Position numbers and translations under genes: made by a program. A stretch of DNA of 40,403 nt from an uncultured Clostridia bacterium (lineage in GTDB: Bacteria > Bacillota > Clostridia > TANB77 > CAG-508). Where the stretch lies: positions 1 to 40,403 of the forward strand of contig CALYAG010000003.1 in NCBI GenBank assembly GCA_944393465.1, in the 5' to 3' direction. The notes under the pieces were generated by a model. The model was not told the origin of the DNA. It ran no database searches and was given only the letters and a program-made list of their open reading frames with translations. Below, piece after piece: positions 26,210-34,979 of the stretch (positions within the stretch are counted from its first letter, which is position 1; each line of letters opens with the position of its first letter).

Positions 26210-27521
26210 CTTTTTTCTCCCTAATTGTTTTTAATACAAGCCATATTAAAAGATAAGAAATTATATACGATGGTGAAACAGTTTGAATCCTTGCAAAGCT
26301 TAAAAATACGCCATACATAATCAAAGCATAAATAGCAAAGGACTTCAAATTCATATTTTTTTCTATATGTTTATGTACAGCCATAACTAACCAGCCAAAA
26401 ACAAAAGATGCTATACAAACAACTGGATATCCTCCATCTAAGAAAAAATAATAAATTGGTGTAACAAAAGCATTTGCTATGCCATATCCAACATTTCTAA
26501 AAATTTCGGCATTAAGTATATACTGGTAAGCATTATTATAAATTTGAGGAATTAGGCAATCTAATCCAAGAAATTGTAGCGCTCTAAAGAAATAGCTATG
26601 AATACCAAATGTTGTAAGAAGTCCAAATGTATGTTCACTTTCTTTTAACGTTGGAAGCCATTCACTTAAAAGAGTGGGTGGAAGTGCAAAATAGGTATAT
26701 ACCTCCTTCGTAAAAGTTCCGATTCCATTTCTAATTACAGTATAGCCTACTACAAAAATAAAACCTATAATTATAAAGACAGATACAATTTTTAAATATT
26801 TTTTTACTGTTTTCTTAGTTGTATTCTTATCTTTACAAAATATATAAAATGCTAATATAAAACATCCTATAAAATAAATAAAACCTAACCTTCCTCCTCC
26901 TCCAGATAAACTAGAAATTATTAACATTACTATAGAATTAATTAATAATGTATATTTTTCTTTTTTATTTTTTGAATAAAAAAATGAATATGCAGTAATA
27001 GGAGGTACTAAATCTGCAAAAGGGCTTAAGATTACAGTCCTTAAAGTTTCTTCTAAAAAACTTCTTCTAGAAAGAATTGGATTTTCAGAGCCAAAAGGTT
27101 CTAAAGCCCAATTTCTCAACTGCCACATTGGTGTTCCCTTTGAATATTCTTTGAAGATGATTACGCAATCAATTAAATTAAAAAATATTTTAAGAAAACT
27201 CAATGTAAAAAAAATTAAATATCTAGGTTTAATATTTAATATTTTACTATCTTTTTTGTATTTACTAATAAAATTAGGAATTTTTATTTTCAGTACATTT
27301 CCTACTAAATTTCCACAAAAGAAGAATATAAGCATAAGAATAATTAAAAAGTATGCTTCATTTGAAGGACTATTAATATTATATAAATTTAAAGTTGATA
27401 AAAATAATACAAATGTCCATAAAGCAAAAAATAGTGTACTTGGCTTTATGCTTTTTGTTTTTTTTAAGATAATACTAATTATCAAAAAAATGAATGATAA
27501 TGCTGTTGCTACTATTCCCAT
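26196..27521 (-). CDS. wzy: Wzy-type O-antigen/capsule repeat-unit polymerase
   Basis: This is a polytopic membrane protein of 441 residues with about ten to twelve hydrophobic segments and a large loop in the middle (about residues 260-330). Sequence conservation is low in this class. Assignment rests on topology, the arginine-bearing segments, the LNLYNINSPSNEAYFLIILM N-terminal pattern typical of oligosaccharide repeat-unit polymerases, and position beside glycosyltransferases and Wzx. It would join flipped repeat units at the outer membrane face. The ribosome binding site is AAGGA seven bases before the ATG. Confidence 0.83.
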   Translation of the reverse strand: MGIVATALSFIFLIISIILKKTKSIKPSTLFFALWTFVLFLSTLNLYNINSPSNEAYFLIILMLIFFFCGNLVGNVLKIKIPNFISKYKKDSKILNIKPRYLIFFTLSFLKIFFNLIDCVIIFKEYSKGTPMWQLRNWALEPFGSENPILSRRSFLEETLRTVILSPFADLVPPITAYSFFYSKNKKEKYTLLINSIVMLIISSLSGGGGRLGFIYFIGCFILAFYIFCKDKNTTKKTVKKYLKIVSVFIIIGFIFVVGYTVIRNGIGTFTKEVYTYFALPPTLLSEWLPTLKESEHTFGLLTTFGIHSYFFRALQFLGLDCLIPQIYNNAYQYILNAEIFRNVGYGIANAFVTPIYYFFLDGGYPVVCIASFVFGWLVMAVHKHIEKNMNLKSFAIYALIMYGVFLSFARIQTVSPSYIISYLLIWLVLKTIREKKDENK

Positions 27522-27533
27522 CTTTTTTCCTTA

Positions 27534-28325
27534 TCAAAAGCTTTTTTCATATTTTTTTCCAAAGAATTTTGCATTTAAAAAGCTTTTTCCTTTCTTCCAC
27601 CAATTAATTTTTTCCATATCCATAACTTTTATTTCTTTATAATTTATTTTATTTGTTTCTATCCAAACATCTAAGAGCAATTCTGACACTCTTCCATAAA
27701 ATCTAGCGTGAAAAGCATCGTATTTATTAGAATCAATTCTTTTTTCTAATTCGAATAGAATATCAAATAACCACTTGCAATATTCATCTAAAATATTTTT
27801 TTTCATTATAAACATATTAAACATATGCGCTGAGGTTCTTTTATGCAATTTATCGAATTCTTCCAGATATTCTGGGTATTTTTCTTCTATAACTCTTCTT
27901 GTTTCATCAAGAGGCTCAACATACATTGTATGCTTATAATGATCATATAAATTTTCAATAAAATATTTTCTTTTTTTAGGTAAAATAACATCTGTTTCTT
28001 TAAAATATTTTTTTACTTCATTTTTGTTTAAAACTTTTCTAAATTTTTCATTTTTTTCTTTAGGGACTTTTTTGGCTAATGTAAAATATCTACGATAATG
28101 AACAAGTCCTATATATTCTGCATTAAGATTTTTCCAAGCCCAATATAATCCTGTGAGTTCGCAAAAATATGGATTTTTACTTGAAATATTATCGCCTTTA
28201 TTATCTACCTCATATCCCAAATTTTCTTTTCCTTCAGCGCCTACTTGTAAAGGTACATACAAATCATCATCAGGCATTTGATATTTTTTATGTGTTGCAA
28301 CAATAATTTTTATGTCTTGTTCCAT
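27534..28325 (-). CDS. DUF4422 protein, probable glycosyltransferase
   Basis: The 263-residue soluble protein starts with DIKIIVATHKKYQMPDDDLY and has NPYFCELTGLYWAWKNL followed by YIGLVHYRRYF. These are hallmarks of the DUF4422 family common in capsule loci. It is thought to be a sugar transferase of the GT-A type, but its activity is not directly shown by motifs here. A frame extension to a TTG at 28343 exists, but AGGAG stands five bases before the ATG at 28325, which I take as the start. Being the gene right after the initiating transferase, it could add the second sugar (inference). Confidence 0.88.
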   Translation of the reverse strand: MEQDIKIIVATHKKYQMPDDDLYVPLQVGAEGKENLGYEVDNKGDNISSKNPYFCELTGLYWAWKNLNAEYIGLVHYRRYFTLAKKVPKEKNEKFRKVLNKNEVKKYFKETDVILPKKRKYFIENLYDHYKHTMYVEPLDETRRVIEEKYPEYLEEFDKLHKRTSAHMFNMFIMKKNILDEYCKWLFDILFELEKRIDSNKYDAFHARFYGRVSELLLDVWIETNKINYKEIKVMDMEKINWWKKGKSFLNAKFFGKKYEKSF

Positions 28326-28380
28326 TTCTACTCCTAATCTCAAATATATTTTATATGCTATATAGAAAAAGTTAATAAAT

Positions 28381-29085
28381 CTAGCATGCTCCTTCTTTTT
28401 TTATTACGACAATTAATGTCTTTAATAATATTTTTAAATCTAAAATAAGTGACGCATTGTCTACATAATATAATTCCATTTTTACTCTGTCATCATATTC
28501 TGTATTACTTCTGCCATTAACTTGCCAGTATCCAGTTAGTCCAGGTTTAACACTTAAGAACTTTTGTTTAAGATTACCATAAGCTTCAACTTCCTCATCT
28601 GTAACAGGTCTTGGCCCAACCAAGCTCATATCACCTTTAAGTACATTTATAAGCTGTGGAAATTCATCTAAGCTTGTAGCTCTTAACACTTTTCCCACTT
28701 TTGTAATTCTTGGGTCACATTTTAATTTATGATACTTTTTAAATTCTTTTCTTGCCTTGTCATTTTCTTTCAAGTATTCTTTTAACTTTTCATCAGCATT
28801 TACACACATTGATCTATATTTGTATACTTTAAAGCTTTTTCCGTTTTTTCCTACTCTTACCTGCTTATAAAACAATGGTCCATCATTTTCCTTTTTTAAT
28901 ACTTCAACCATCCAAATTATTAATGACATAGGTATAAGTATTACTATTCCTACTAGTCCACCTATTATGTCCACTAATCTTTTAACAAATCTATAAGCAA
29001 TATTTTGTTTTTTTATTTCGCCCAAAATGGGTTTTAGCTCTTCGTCGTCTTCTTCTTTAAGCAATATTGCTTCATTGTCTGCCAT
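28381..29085 (-). CDS. Undecaprenyl-phosphate sugar-1-phosphate transferase
   Basis: This is a PF02397 initiating enzyme that puts the first sugar phosphate on undecaprenyl phosphate. Residues 32-62 contain the membrane hairpin (RLVDIIGGLVGIVILIPMSL). The catalytic region follows: GPLFYKQVRVGKNGKSFKVY, KYRSM, ATSLDEFPQLINVLKGDMSL, VGPRPV and PGLTGYWQVNGRS. Only the short catalytic form (234 residues) is present, not the longer WbaP form with an N-terminal five-helix domain. GGGGGAT is the ribosome binding site. It is the second gene of the operon, after the LCP protein. Confidence 0.95.
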   Translation of the reverse strand: MADNEAILLKEEDDEELKPILGEIKKQNIAYRFVKRLVDIIGGLVGIVILIPMSLIIWMVEVLKKENDGPLFYKQVRVGKNGKSFKVYKYRSMCVNADEKLKEYLKENDKARKEFKKYHKLKCDPRITKVGKVLRATSLDEFPQLINVLKGDMSLVGPRPVTDEEVEAYGNLKQKFLSVKPGLTGYWQVNGRSNTEYDDRVKMELYYVDNASLILDLKILLKTLIVVIKKEGAC

Positions 29086-29213
29086 TACTATTATCCCCCT
29101 TTGTTAATAGTTAATCGATCTTTCGCATTTTTTATTTTGTAATACCAACTTCTATTTAATAAATCATTTTTGCTTATACTTATATTAGTTTAATTTTTTA
29201 CTCATCTTAAACT

Positions 29214-30335
29214 TTATTGTATTCCTGTCTTAGTTATTATTTGATTACTTATGTCTTTAACTTTTTCTGTGCAACTATAATCTGTTTGGTCAAACAATTC
29301 TGCGTGTAATTTTTCTACATTGTCTTCCAAATTTACTGGTACACCATAATATACTCCACCAATCATTGAACCTTGTGTTTTTTCTGGCCATCCATTGCTC
29401 TCTGATATATTTATATTCATAAGTGTTGGTGCTAATCCAATAATATCTGTGCTACTAATATTTGTAGATATTTTTGGAAGCATTATGTTTACAAAATTAA
29501 CTAATTGACTTACGCTTAGCGTTTTTGCTTTTTTAAGCATTGCCTCTAGAACATCTCTCATTCTTTCTGTTCTTTTATAGTCTCCACCAGATGTGTAACG
29601 TATTCTTGAATATGCTAATGCTTGTACACCATCTAAATTATATGTACCTGCTGTTGTTATATGGCTTGAGTTATGTCCTGTTACTTTGTTGTTTTCATCA
29701 ATATATCCATTTATGTATTTTACTTCATCACTTGTTACTTCCATTCTTATTCCGCCAAGTGCATCTACTGCATCTACTACCGCGTCAAAGTTTACTGTAA
29801 CATATTCTTCTATGTTTAGGTCTAGGTTTGCATTTAATGTACTTACTGCAAGTTCTGGTCCTCCATATGAATATGCATGAGTGACCTTATCTAAATTTCT
29901 ACCTGTTAATAATAAATATGTATCTCTATATACAGAAACAAGTTTTACTGAATTTGTTTTTTTGTTTATTGATGCTATTATTATGCAGTCACTTCTATTT
30001 CCTCTACCATAATCATCTTTTCTTGAGTCAATGCCAAATAGTACTATATTTCTATAATCGCTAAGCTCATTTGCAACTGTATCATCTATGCTTATGGCAT
30101 TTAAGTCAATTTCTTCTTGGTCAATTTTGCCAAGCATACTATAAATATAAGTGAATCCTGCTGCTGCAATAGCTGCTATTATAACAACTAGCACTATTAC
30201 TATTATTAATATTACTTTTAATACTTTTCTTTTTTTAGATTTTGGTTTGTTTTCTTTTACTTTGCTACTTTTATTATAATTTTTTTGATTATCTCCCGCT
30301 CTGTTATCTCTCATTCTTCTTCCTGTGTTACTCAT
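29214..30335 (-). CDS. LytR-CpsA-Psr (LCP) family phosphotransferase
   Basis: This enzyme attaches undecaprenyl-linked polysaccharide or teichoic acid to peptidoglycan. It has a basic cytoplasmic tail (1-38), one membrane helix (39-66) and an extracellular LCP domain. Conserved charged positions are seen in LFGIDSRKDDYGRGNRSDCI, SVYRDTYL, VNFDAVVDAVDALGGI, and ALAYSRIRYTSGGDYKRTER. The C-terminus has no additional domain. Length is 373 residues. AAGGAGG is a strong ribosome binding site. It is the first gene of the polysaccharide operon, downstream of the promoter at 30413-30441. Confidence 0.96.
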   Translation of the reverse strand: MSNTGRRMRDNRAGDNQKNYNKSSKVKENKPKSKKRKVLKVILIIVIVLVVIIAAIAAAGFTYIYSMLGKIDQEEIDLNAISIDDTVANELSDYRNIVLFGIDSRKDDYGRGNRSDCIIIASINKKTNSVKLVSVYRDTYLLLTGRNLDKVTHAYSYGGPELAVSTLNANLDLNIEEYVTVNFDAVVDAVDALGGIRMEVTSDEVKYINGYIDENNKVTGHNSSHITTAGTYNLDGVQALAYSRIRYTSGGDYKRTERMRDVLEAMLKKAKTLSVSQLVNFVNIMLPKISTNISSTDIIGLAPTLMNINISESNGWPEKTQGSMIGGVYYGVPVNLEDNVEKLHAELFDQTDYSCTEKVKDISNQIITKTGIQ

Positions 30336-30385
30336 TTTAAGTATACCTCCTTAAAATTTGTTATTACAATTTTAGTTTTATTATG

Positions 30386-30399
30386 TAGATTAAAATCTA
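30386..30399. promoter_or_regulatory. 14-base palindrome in the LCP leader
   Basis: TAGATTAAAATCTA is not fully self-complementary at its centre on one strand but has outer arms TAGATT/AATCTA in perfect symmetry (spacer AA). It lies between the predicted transcription start and the LCP gene. It could be an operator or simple hairpin. Confidence 0.3.
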
Positions 30400-30412
30400 T
30401 CTTCCGGTCTTC

Positions 30413-30441
30413 ATTTTATCATTATTAAATCAATTTGTAAA
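30413..30441 (-). promoter_or_regulatory. Sigma-A-like promoter of the polysaccharide operon
   Basis: On the minus strand, TTTACA (30436-30441) and TAAAAT (30413-30418), preceded by TGA, are 17 bases apart. The predicted start near 30406 gives a leader of about 70 bases before the LCP gene. It is the best promoter candidate for the operon running to the acyltransferase. Confidence 0.7.
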
Positions 30442-30480
30442 TACAAAAATCGATTTTTGTCTAAATATGTCGATTGTTTT

Positions 30481-30612
30481 TTTCAGTTGGGGACGGTCCT
30501 AAAACGAAAAAAGTTTGTCAAACGAGACGGTTCTAAATGACATTGTTTTGTGTCATTTAGAACCGTCCCGTTTGACACGAAAAAATTTTCGAAAAAGGAC
30601 CGTCCCCAATCG
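30481..30612. repeat. Nested composite palindrome of the GGGGACGGTCC family
   Basis: The outer GGGGACGGTCC cores face each other (30489-30499 and 30597-30607). Between them is a second palindrome with 27-base arms (30516-30542 and 30551-30577) and an 8-base loop, carrying the related word GACGGTTCTAAATGACA. The inner arms have one mismatch on the plus strand, which becomes a G-U pair in minus-strand RNA. The repeat fills the middle of the 363-base gap between the LCP gene and the sorting-signal protein. Nothing else in the gap apart from the listed promoter and terminator looks functional. Confidence 0.92.
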
Positions 30613-30640
30613 AAAAAAAAGCCTTGGTTTTATCCAAGAC
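30613..30640 (-). terminator. Intrinsic terminator after the IPQTG protein gene
   Basis: On the minus strand GTCTTGG and CCAAGGC pair (seven pairs, one G-U) around a 6-base loop and are followed by eight T. The T-run continues directly into the nearest GGGGACGGTCC repeat. Confidence 0.85.
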
Positions 30641-30644
30641 TTTT

Positions 30645-30656
30645 AAGTTGCAACTT
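30645..30656. repeat. 12-base perfect palindrome
   Basis: AAGTTGCAACTT is perfectly self-complementary. It lies between the stop codon of the IPQTG protein and its terminator. It may be a protein site or may be chance. Confidence 0.3.
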
Positions 30657-30698
30657 TTTATTTATATTTATATTTTTTACTTTTTTAACTTATTTGCA

Positions 30699-31046
30699 TT
30701 ATTCTCTAGATTTAATGAATGCAAATGCGCCTACAGCTATTGTAATAACTGCTATACCGCCAACAATGTATATGTCTGTTTCACCTGTTTGTGGTATATC
30801 TTTTTCTGCATCATTGATTTGGTTTACTCTAGTAATGTTTTCTTTTTGTTCAGCGTTATTTACTGGAGCAGCATTTGTGTTTAAAAGATTTGCATTAACT
30901 CCATTGGTACCATTTGTTCCATTTCCATTAGCACTTGGGTTAATAGAAATGTGTGAACCTGATGCATAAGATCTTGCCATTGTAAAAAATAAAACTACAA
31001 AAATCATAACTATTGAAATTGCAACATACTTCATTGAATTTTTCAT
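30699..31046 (-). CDS. Small exported protein with an IPQTG sorting-like signal
   Basis: The 115-residue protein has a signal peptide (1-29, cleavage probably after the ARSYAS region), an Asn/Gly-rich middle (31-80) with NGTNGTNG, and a C-terminal IPQTGE (84-89). A hydrophobic helix and the basic end KSRE follow. That order is the layout of LPXTG cell-wall sorting signals with Ile in the first position, so a sortase could anchor it. The mature part would be only about 60 residues, with no domain. It has its own promoter and terminator and a GAAAGGAA ribosome binding site, so it is a single-gene unit, possibly highly expressed. Confidence 0.75.
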   Translation of the reverse strand: MKNSMKYVAISIVMIFVVLFFTMARSYASGSHISINPSANGNGTNGTNGVNANLLNTNAAPVNNAEQKENITRVNQINDAEKDIPQTGETDIYIVGGIAVITIAVGAFAFIKSRE

Positions 31047-31080
31047 AGTATTCTTCCTTTCTTCTTTAGACTATTATTAT

Positions 31081-31103
31081 TATTTGCTTTTTTATTGCAA
31101 ATA
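31081..31103 (-). other. Hairpin in the leader of the IPQTG protein gene
   Basis: Seven-base arms TATTTGC and GCAAATA flank a 9-base loop within the 87-base leader. The role is unknown. Confidence 0.35.
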
Positions 31104-31139
31104 TAGCAAGAAAATTATTACATTTTCAATACTAATATT

Positions 31140-31169
31140 ATTATAAAACTTTTTTTATTATCTCGTCAA
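31140..31169 (-). promoter_or_regulatory. Strong sigma-A-like promoter of the IPQTG protein gene
   Basis: On the minus strand, TTGACG (31164-31169) and a perfect TATAAT (31140-31145) are spaced by 18 bases. The predicted start is near 31133. Confidence 0.8.
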
Positions 31170-31205
31170 CATTTTTTGAAAATTTTGTCGAATTTTTTGC
31201 ATTTT

Positions 31206-31240
31206 TATACAAATTAGGAATACAACTCCGAATTTGTATA
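31206..31240. repeat. Interrupted inverted repeat downstream of ychF
   Basis: The arms TATACAAATT/AATTTGTATA (31206-31215, 31231-31240) plus GGA/TCC inside, with one mismatch, enclose a 7-base loop. It is 40 bases after the ychF stop but has no T-run on the minus strand, so termination function is uncertain. Confidence 0.45.
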
Positions 31241-31281
31241 AATTTTCAAATTTCATAATTGTTTATAAAAGCAAATATAGC

Positions 31282-32367
31282 TTACACATTGAACTTAAAT
31301 TCAACTATATCGCCATCTTGCATTACATAGTCTTTGCCTTCTAGTCTGATTAGTCCCGCTTCTTTTGCCTTTTGATAAGAGCCTAAGCGTACTAAGTCAT
31401 CATAAGACACTATTTCTGCTTTTATGAAGCCTCTTTCAAAATCTGTATGTATTTTTCCAGCAGCTTGTGGAGCTTTTGTTCCTTTTTTTATTGTCCAAGC
31501 TCTTACTTCCTTTTTGCCTGCTGTTAAGAATGACATAAGCCCTAGTAAATCATAACTTGCTTTTATTACTTTGTCTAAGCCAGATTCATCAAGTCCCATT
31601 GCCTCTAGCATTTCTTGTTTTTCTTCGCCCTCTAAGCTAGATAGCTCTTCTTCTATTTTTACACATAGAGGAACCACATCTGAGCCTTCTGCTTTTGCAT
31701 ATTCTTTTACTTTTTTTACATAGTCATTTTCTGTTCCTATGTCTTTTTCTGATACATTTGCTACATATAGTATTGGCTTCATTGTAAGTAAAAATGCATC
31801 TTTGACCATTTCTTTTTCATCATCATTTAAGTCAAGTGTTCTTGCTGGTTTTCCTGCTTCTAGGTGATCTCTTATTTTTTTGAATAAATCTTCTTCTGCA
31901 AAATATTTTTTGTCACCTTTTGCTAATTTAGCAGCTCTTTCTATTCTTTTATTTACTGTTTCTAAGTCTGCTAACACTAGCTCTAAATTTATGGTTTCTA
32001 TATCTCTTATTGGGTCCACGCTTCCGTCAACATGCACTATGTTTGAGTCATCAAAACATCTTACTACTTCTACTATTGAATCTGTTTCTCTTATATGCGA
32101 TAAGAATTTGTTTCCTAATCCTTCACCTTTGCTTGCTCCTTTTACTAAACCTGCTATGTCAACAAATTCAATTATTGCGTGTGTTATTTTTTCTGTATCG
32201 TACATTTTGCCAAGTACATCTAGTCTTTCATCTGGTACTGGTACAACTCCAACATTTGGTTCTATTGTGCAGAATGGATAGTTTGCGCATTCTGCTCCTG
32301 CATTTGTTATACTGTTAAATAATGTACTTTTTCCTACGTTTGGTAGGCCGACTATTCCTATTTTCAT
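31282..32367 (-). CDS. ychF: YchF/Ola1-type ATPase
   Basis: This is a ribosome-associated P-loop protein of the OBG family that prefers ATP. GIVGLPNVGKSTLFNSIT (G1), DIAGLVKGASKGEGLGNKFL (G3 region) and the C-terminal TGS domain (HTDFERGFIKAEIVSYDDLV) are textbook. Length of 361 residues is normal. Its start codon follows the Lon-related gene stop with no gap, and AAGGAGG lies inside the end of that gene, so the two form one transcript. Confidence 0.98.
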   Translation of the reverse strand: MKIGIVGLPNVGKSTLFNSITNAGAECANYPFCTIEPNVGVVPVPDERLDVLGKMYDTEKITHAIIEFVDIAGLVKGASKGEGLGNKFLSHIRETDSIVEVVRCFDDSNIVHVDGSVDPIRDIETINLELVLADLETVNKRIERAAKLAKGDKKYFAEEDLFKKIRDHLEAGKPARTLDLNDDEKEMVKDAFLLTMKPILYVANVSEKDIGTENDYVKKVKEYAKAEGSDVVPLCVKIEEELSSLEGEEKQEMLEAMGLDESGLDKVIKASYDLLGLMSFLTAGKKEVRAWTIKKGTKAPQAAGKIHTDFERGFIKAEIVSYDDLVRLGSYQKAKEAGLIRLEGKDYVMQDGDIVEFKFNV

Positions 32368-34734
32368 TTATTCCTCCTTGCTAGCCTTAGCATATTTTTT
32401 AAGTGTATTATACACCATCGCATTTACTGTTCCTGGTATATCTTTTTTGCCTGCTGGAACTCCTGTTAATATTTCTATTCCTTCATCTATTGTGGATACT
32501 GCATAAATGTGGAATTTGCCATTTTTTACTGCGCTAACTACTTCATCATCTAGGTTTAAGTTTTGAATATTTTGTTTTGGGATGATTACTCCTTGATTTC
32601 CTGTTAATCCTTTTAGTTTGCAAATTTCATAATATCCTTCTATTTTTTCATTAACTCCACCTATAGCTTGAATCTCGCCTTTTTGGTTTACTGAGCCAGT
32701 TGTGGCAATTCCTTGGTTTATTGGAACTCCTGCTAAGTTTGAAAGTAATGCATAAAGCTCTGTGCTTGATGCACTATCTCCATCTACGCCATTGTATAAT
32801 TGTTCAAAACATATACTTGCTGTAAGTGAAAGTGGCATATCTTTGGCAAATTTTTCGCCTAAGTACCCATTTAATATAAGTATACCCTTTGAATGTGATG
32901 AGCCAGATAGTTCAACTTCTCTTTCAATGTCTATTATTCCTTTTTTGCCAGTGTAAGTATTTACTGTTATTCTTACTGGTTTTCCAAATGAATAATCTCC
33001 AATTGTCATTACTGTTAGACCATTTATTTGTCCAACTTTTTCGCCTTCTGTATCTATTAAAAGTGTGCCTTCTTTTATCATTTCTGTGTACTTTTCGTCG
33101 TATTTCTTTTGTCTATTTTTTCTTTCTTCTAATGCTTTATCTATATAATCTGCTGTAACAACTTTTGCTTTATCTAATCTTGCCCATGTTGCTGCTTCTG
33201 CAATTACTTGAGCTAAATCTCCAAACCTTGTAGATATTCTATTTTGGTTTGTTGATACTCTTGTTGAATATTCTGCAAGTCTTGCTACTGCAAATTTATC
33301 TAAATGTGGAAGTCCATCATCTTCACAATATCCATGAACAAATCTTGCTAAGTCTTGTAGATTTTTTTCGTTTAATGGAGCATCATCTTCAAATTCTACT
33401 TTTATTTTGAATAATTTTCTAAAGTCATTATCTACTGAAAGTAGTGTTTGATATACATTTTCATTTCCTATTATTATAACTTTTAAATCAAGTGGAATTG
33501 GCTCTGGTTTTAAGGATACCATTACCATTGATGATTTTTGATCCATTGAATTATCTATGCCAAGCTCTTTGTTTCTTAATACTTTTTTTAGGTTATCATA
33601 AACAGCTGGATTTGTAAGCAAATCGTTTGCTTGGAATATGATGTAACCACCATTTGCCTGATGTAAAAGTCCTGGTCTTATCATTGTGTAATCTGTTTTT
33701 AATACACCATAATAGTTTTCATACTCTAGTCTACCAAAAATATTGCTAAATGAATAGTTGCTATCCATTATAACAGGTGCACCTTCTGTATGGCTATTGT
33801 CAATAAATAAATTTACTCTATAATTATCCCAAGGCTTAGTTTCTATAACTCTTGGTCCCATTTGCTCTTGAGGCTTTTTATCTTCACTAATGAATTTTGA
33901 AATATTTCTTAGTATGTCTTTTTTTACACCATCTAAGAATTTATTTATTTTTTTATTTCTCTTAAATTTTGATTTTACAAAGGCAATATGACCTTCTATT
34001 GAAAGTGTTGCAATACTTGATTGCCATTCATTTACCTTTTTTTCTGATTCTTGCTCTATTTCTTTTATTTTACCTATTACTTGTATTATTTGTTCTTGGA
34101 CAATGGTAGATTTGCTTTCATAATCTTGCTTTAATTTATCATCTAATTTGTCAAAGTCTTCTTCTTTTATAACTTTACCATCAAGCATTGGCATCATGTA
34201 TATACCTGTGTCTGATGCTTTTACTTGGAAGCCATATTTTGCAGATTGTGTGTTTAAGTCTTCTAATAACTTATTTCTTTTATCTTGATATTTTTGAACT
34301 ATAACATTTTTCTGTTTTTCAAAATCATTGTTATTAAAAGTGCTTTTAAGCTCTACTTTTATATCTTTTATAAACTTATCCATGCTGTCTTTAAATTCTT
34401 GCCCCCCACCTGCTTGAAAAGGTATAGCTACTGGCTCATTTGGATTTTCAAAATTGTATACATAGCACCAGTCCTGTGGAACTTTTTTGTTTTTGCTTAT
34501 TTTGTTTAAATAGTTTTTGGTATACATTGTTTTTCCTACACCTGAAGGTCCTTCTAGGTAAAGATTGTAACCATTTACATCTACATTTAAACCAAATTTT
34601 AATGATGATATTCCTCTTTCTTGACCAATACCATCATAATTTCTTTCAAGCTCCTCTGTTGTAACAAATTTAAAAATGTCTGGATTACATTTGTATTTTA
34701 ATTTTTTCCATGATACTTCATTTGTATTTTTCAT
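32368..34734 (-). CDS. Lon-related ATP-dependent protease (AAA_32 type)
   Basis: The 788-residue protein combines an N-terminal AAA ATPase and a C-terminal Lon-type Ser-Lys protease (COG1067-like), a family separate from classical LonA. Walker A is GPSGVGKT at 62-69. A helical insert (about 110-290) interrupts the ATPase, followed by NGGYIIFQANDLL and the sensor region. The protease has GDSASSTEL with S654, and GGVNEKIEGYY with K697. The spacing of 43 equals that of the classical Lon dyad. Function is protein quality control or regulated proteolysis; the substrates are not known. The ribosome binding site AAAGGA is a little far (12 bases) from the ATG. Confidence 0.93.
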   Translation of the reverse strand: MKNTNEVSWKKLKYKCNPDIFKFVTTEELERNYDGIGQERGISSLKFGLNVDVNGYNLYLEGPSGVGKTMYTKNYLNKISKNKKVPQDWCYVYNFENPNEPVAIPFQAGGGQEFKDSMDKFIKDIKVELKSTFNNNDFEKQKNVIVQKYQDKRNKLLEDLNTQSAKYGFQVKASDTGIYMMPMLDGKVIKEEDFDKLDDKLKQDYESKSTIVQEQIIQVIGKIKEIEQESEKKVNEWQSSIATLSIEGHIAFVKSKFKRNKKINKFLDGVKKDILRNISKFISEDKKPQEQMGPRVIETKPWDNYRVNLFIDNSHTEGAPVIMDSNYSFSNIFGRLEYENYYGVLKTDYTMIRPGLLHQANGGYIIFQANDLLTNPAVYDNLKKVLRNKELGIDNSMDQKSSMVMVSLKPEPIPLDLKVIIIGNENVYQTLLSVDNDFRKLFKIKVEFEDDAPLNEKNLQDLARFVHGYCEDDGLPHLDKFAVARLAEYSTRVSTNQNRISTRFGDLAQVIAEAATWARLDKAKVVTADYIDKALEERKNRQKKYDEKYTEMIKEGTLLIDTEGEKVGQINGLTVMTIGDYSFGKPVRITVNTYTGKKGIIDIEREVELSGSSHSKGILILNGYLGEKFAKDMPLSLTASICFEQLYNGVDGDSASSTELYALLSNLAGVPINQGIATTGSVNQKGEIQAIGGVNEKIEGYYEICKLKGLTGNQGVIIPKQNIQNLNLDDEVVSAVKNGKFHIYAVSTIDEGIEILTGVPAGKKDIPGTVNAMVYNTLKKYAKASKEE

Positions 34735-34798
34735 ATCAATTTTCTTTCCTTTCTAAAATCTTTTGTTTTATTATGTGCAAATTTATATAATTTATGTT

Positions 34799-34978
34799 TT
34801 TTTCAGTTGGGGACGGTCCTAAATCGAAAATATATTTTTTTGCGATGTGCAATTGTACTTTTGTACCTATTTTTTTCGATTGGGGACGGTCCTTTTTTGA
34901 AAAAATATTTTATTTTTATTTATTATGTATATGCAATCACCTTTTTTTCAAAAAAGGACCGTCCCCAACTGAAAAATT
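34799..34978. repeat. Three GGGGACGGTCC-family repeats, two forming a hairpin
   Basis: Cores lie at 34809-34819, 34882-34892 (same orientation) and 34956-34966 (opposite). The last two are the ends of a perfect inverted repeat with 26-base arms (34880-34905, 34943-34968) and a 37-base spacer. The rightmost repeat ends two bases before the stop codon of the tsaB-rimI gene. It fills most of the 245-base gap to the Lon-related gene; no gene is present there. Confidence 0.92.
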
Positions 34979-34979
34979 G

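Noticed and set aside
5276..34978. Complete insertion sequence or transposase
   Set aside because: Only short palindromic repeats are present; no frame resembles a transposase.
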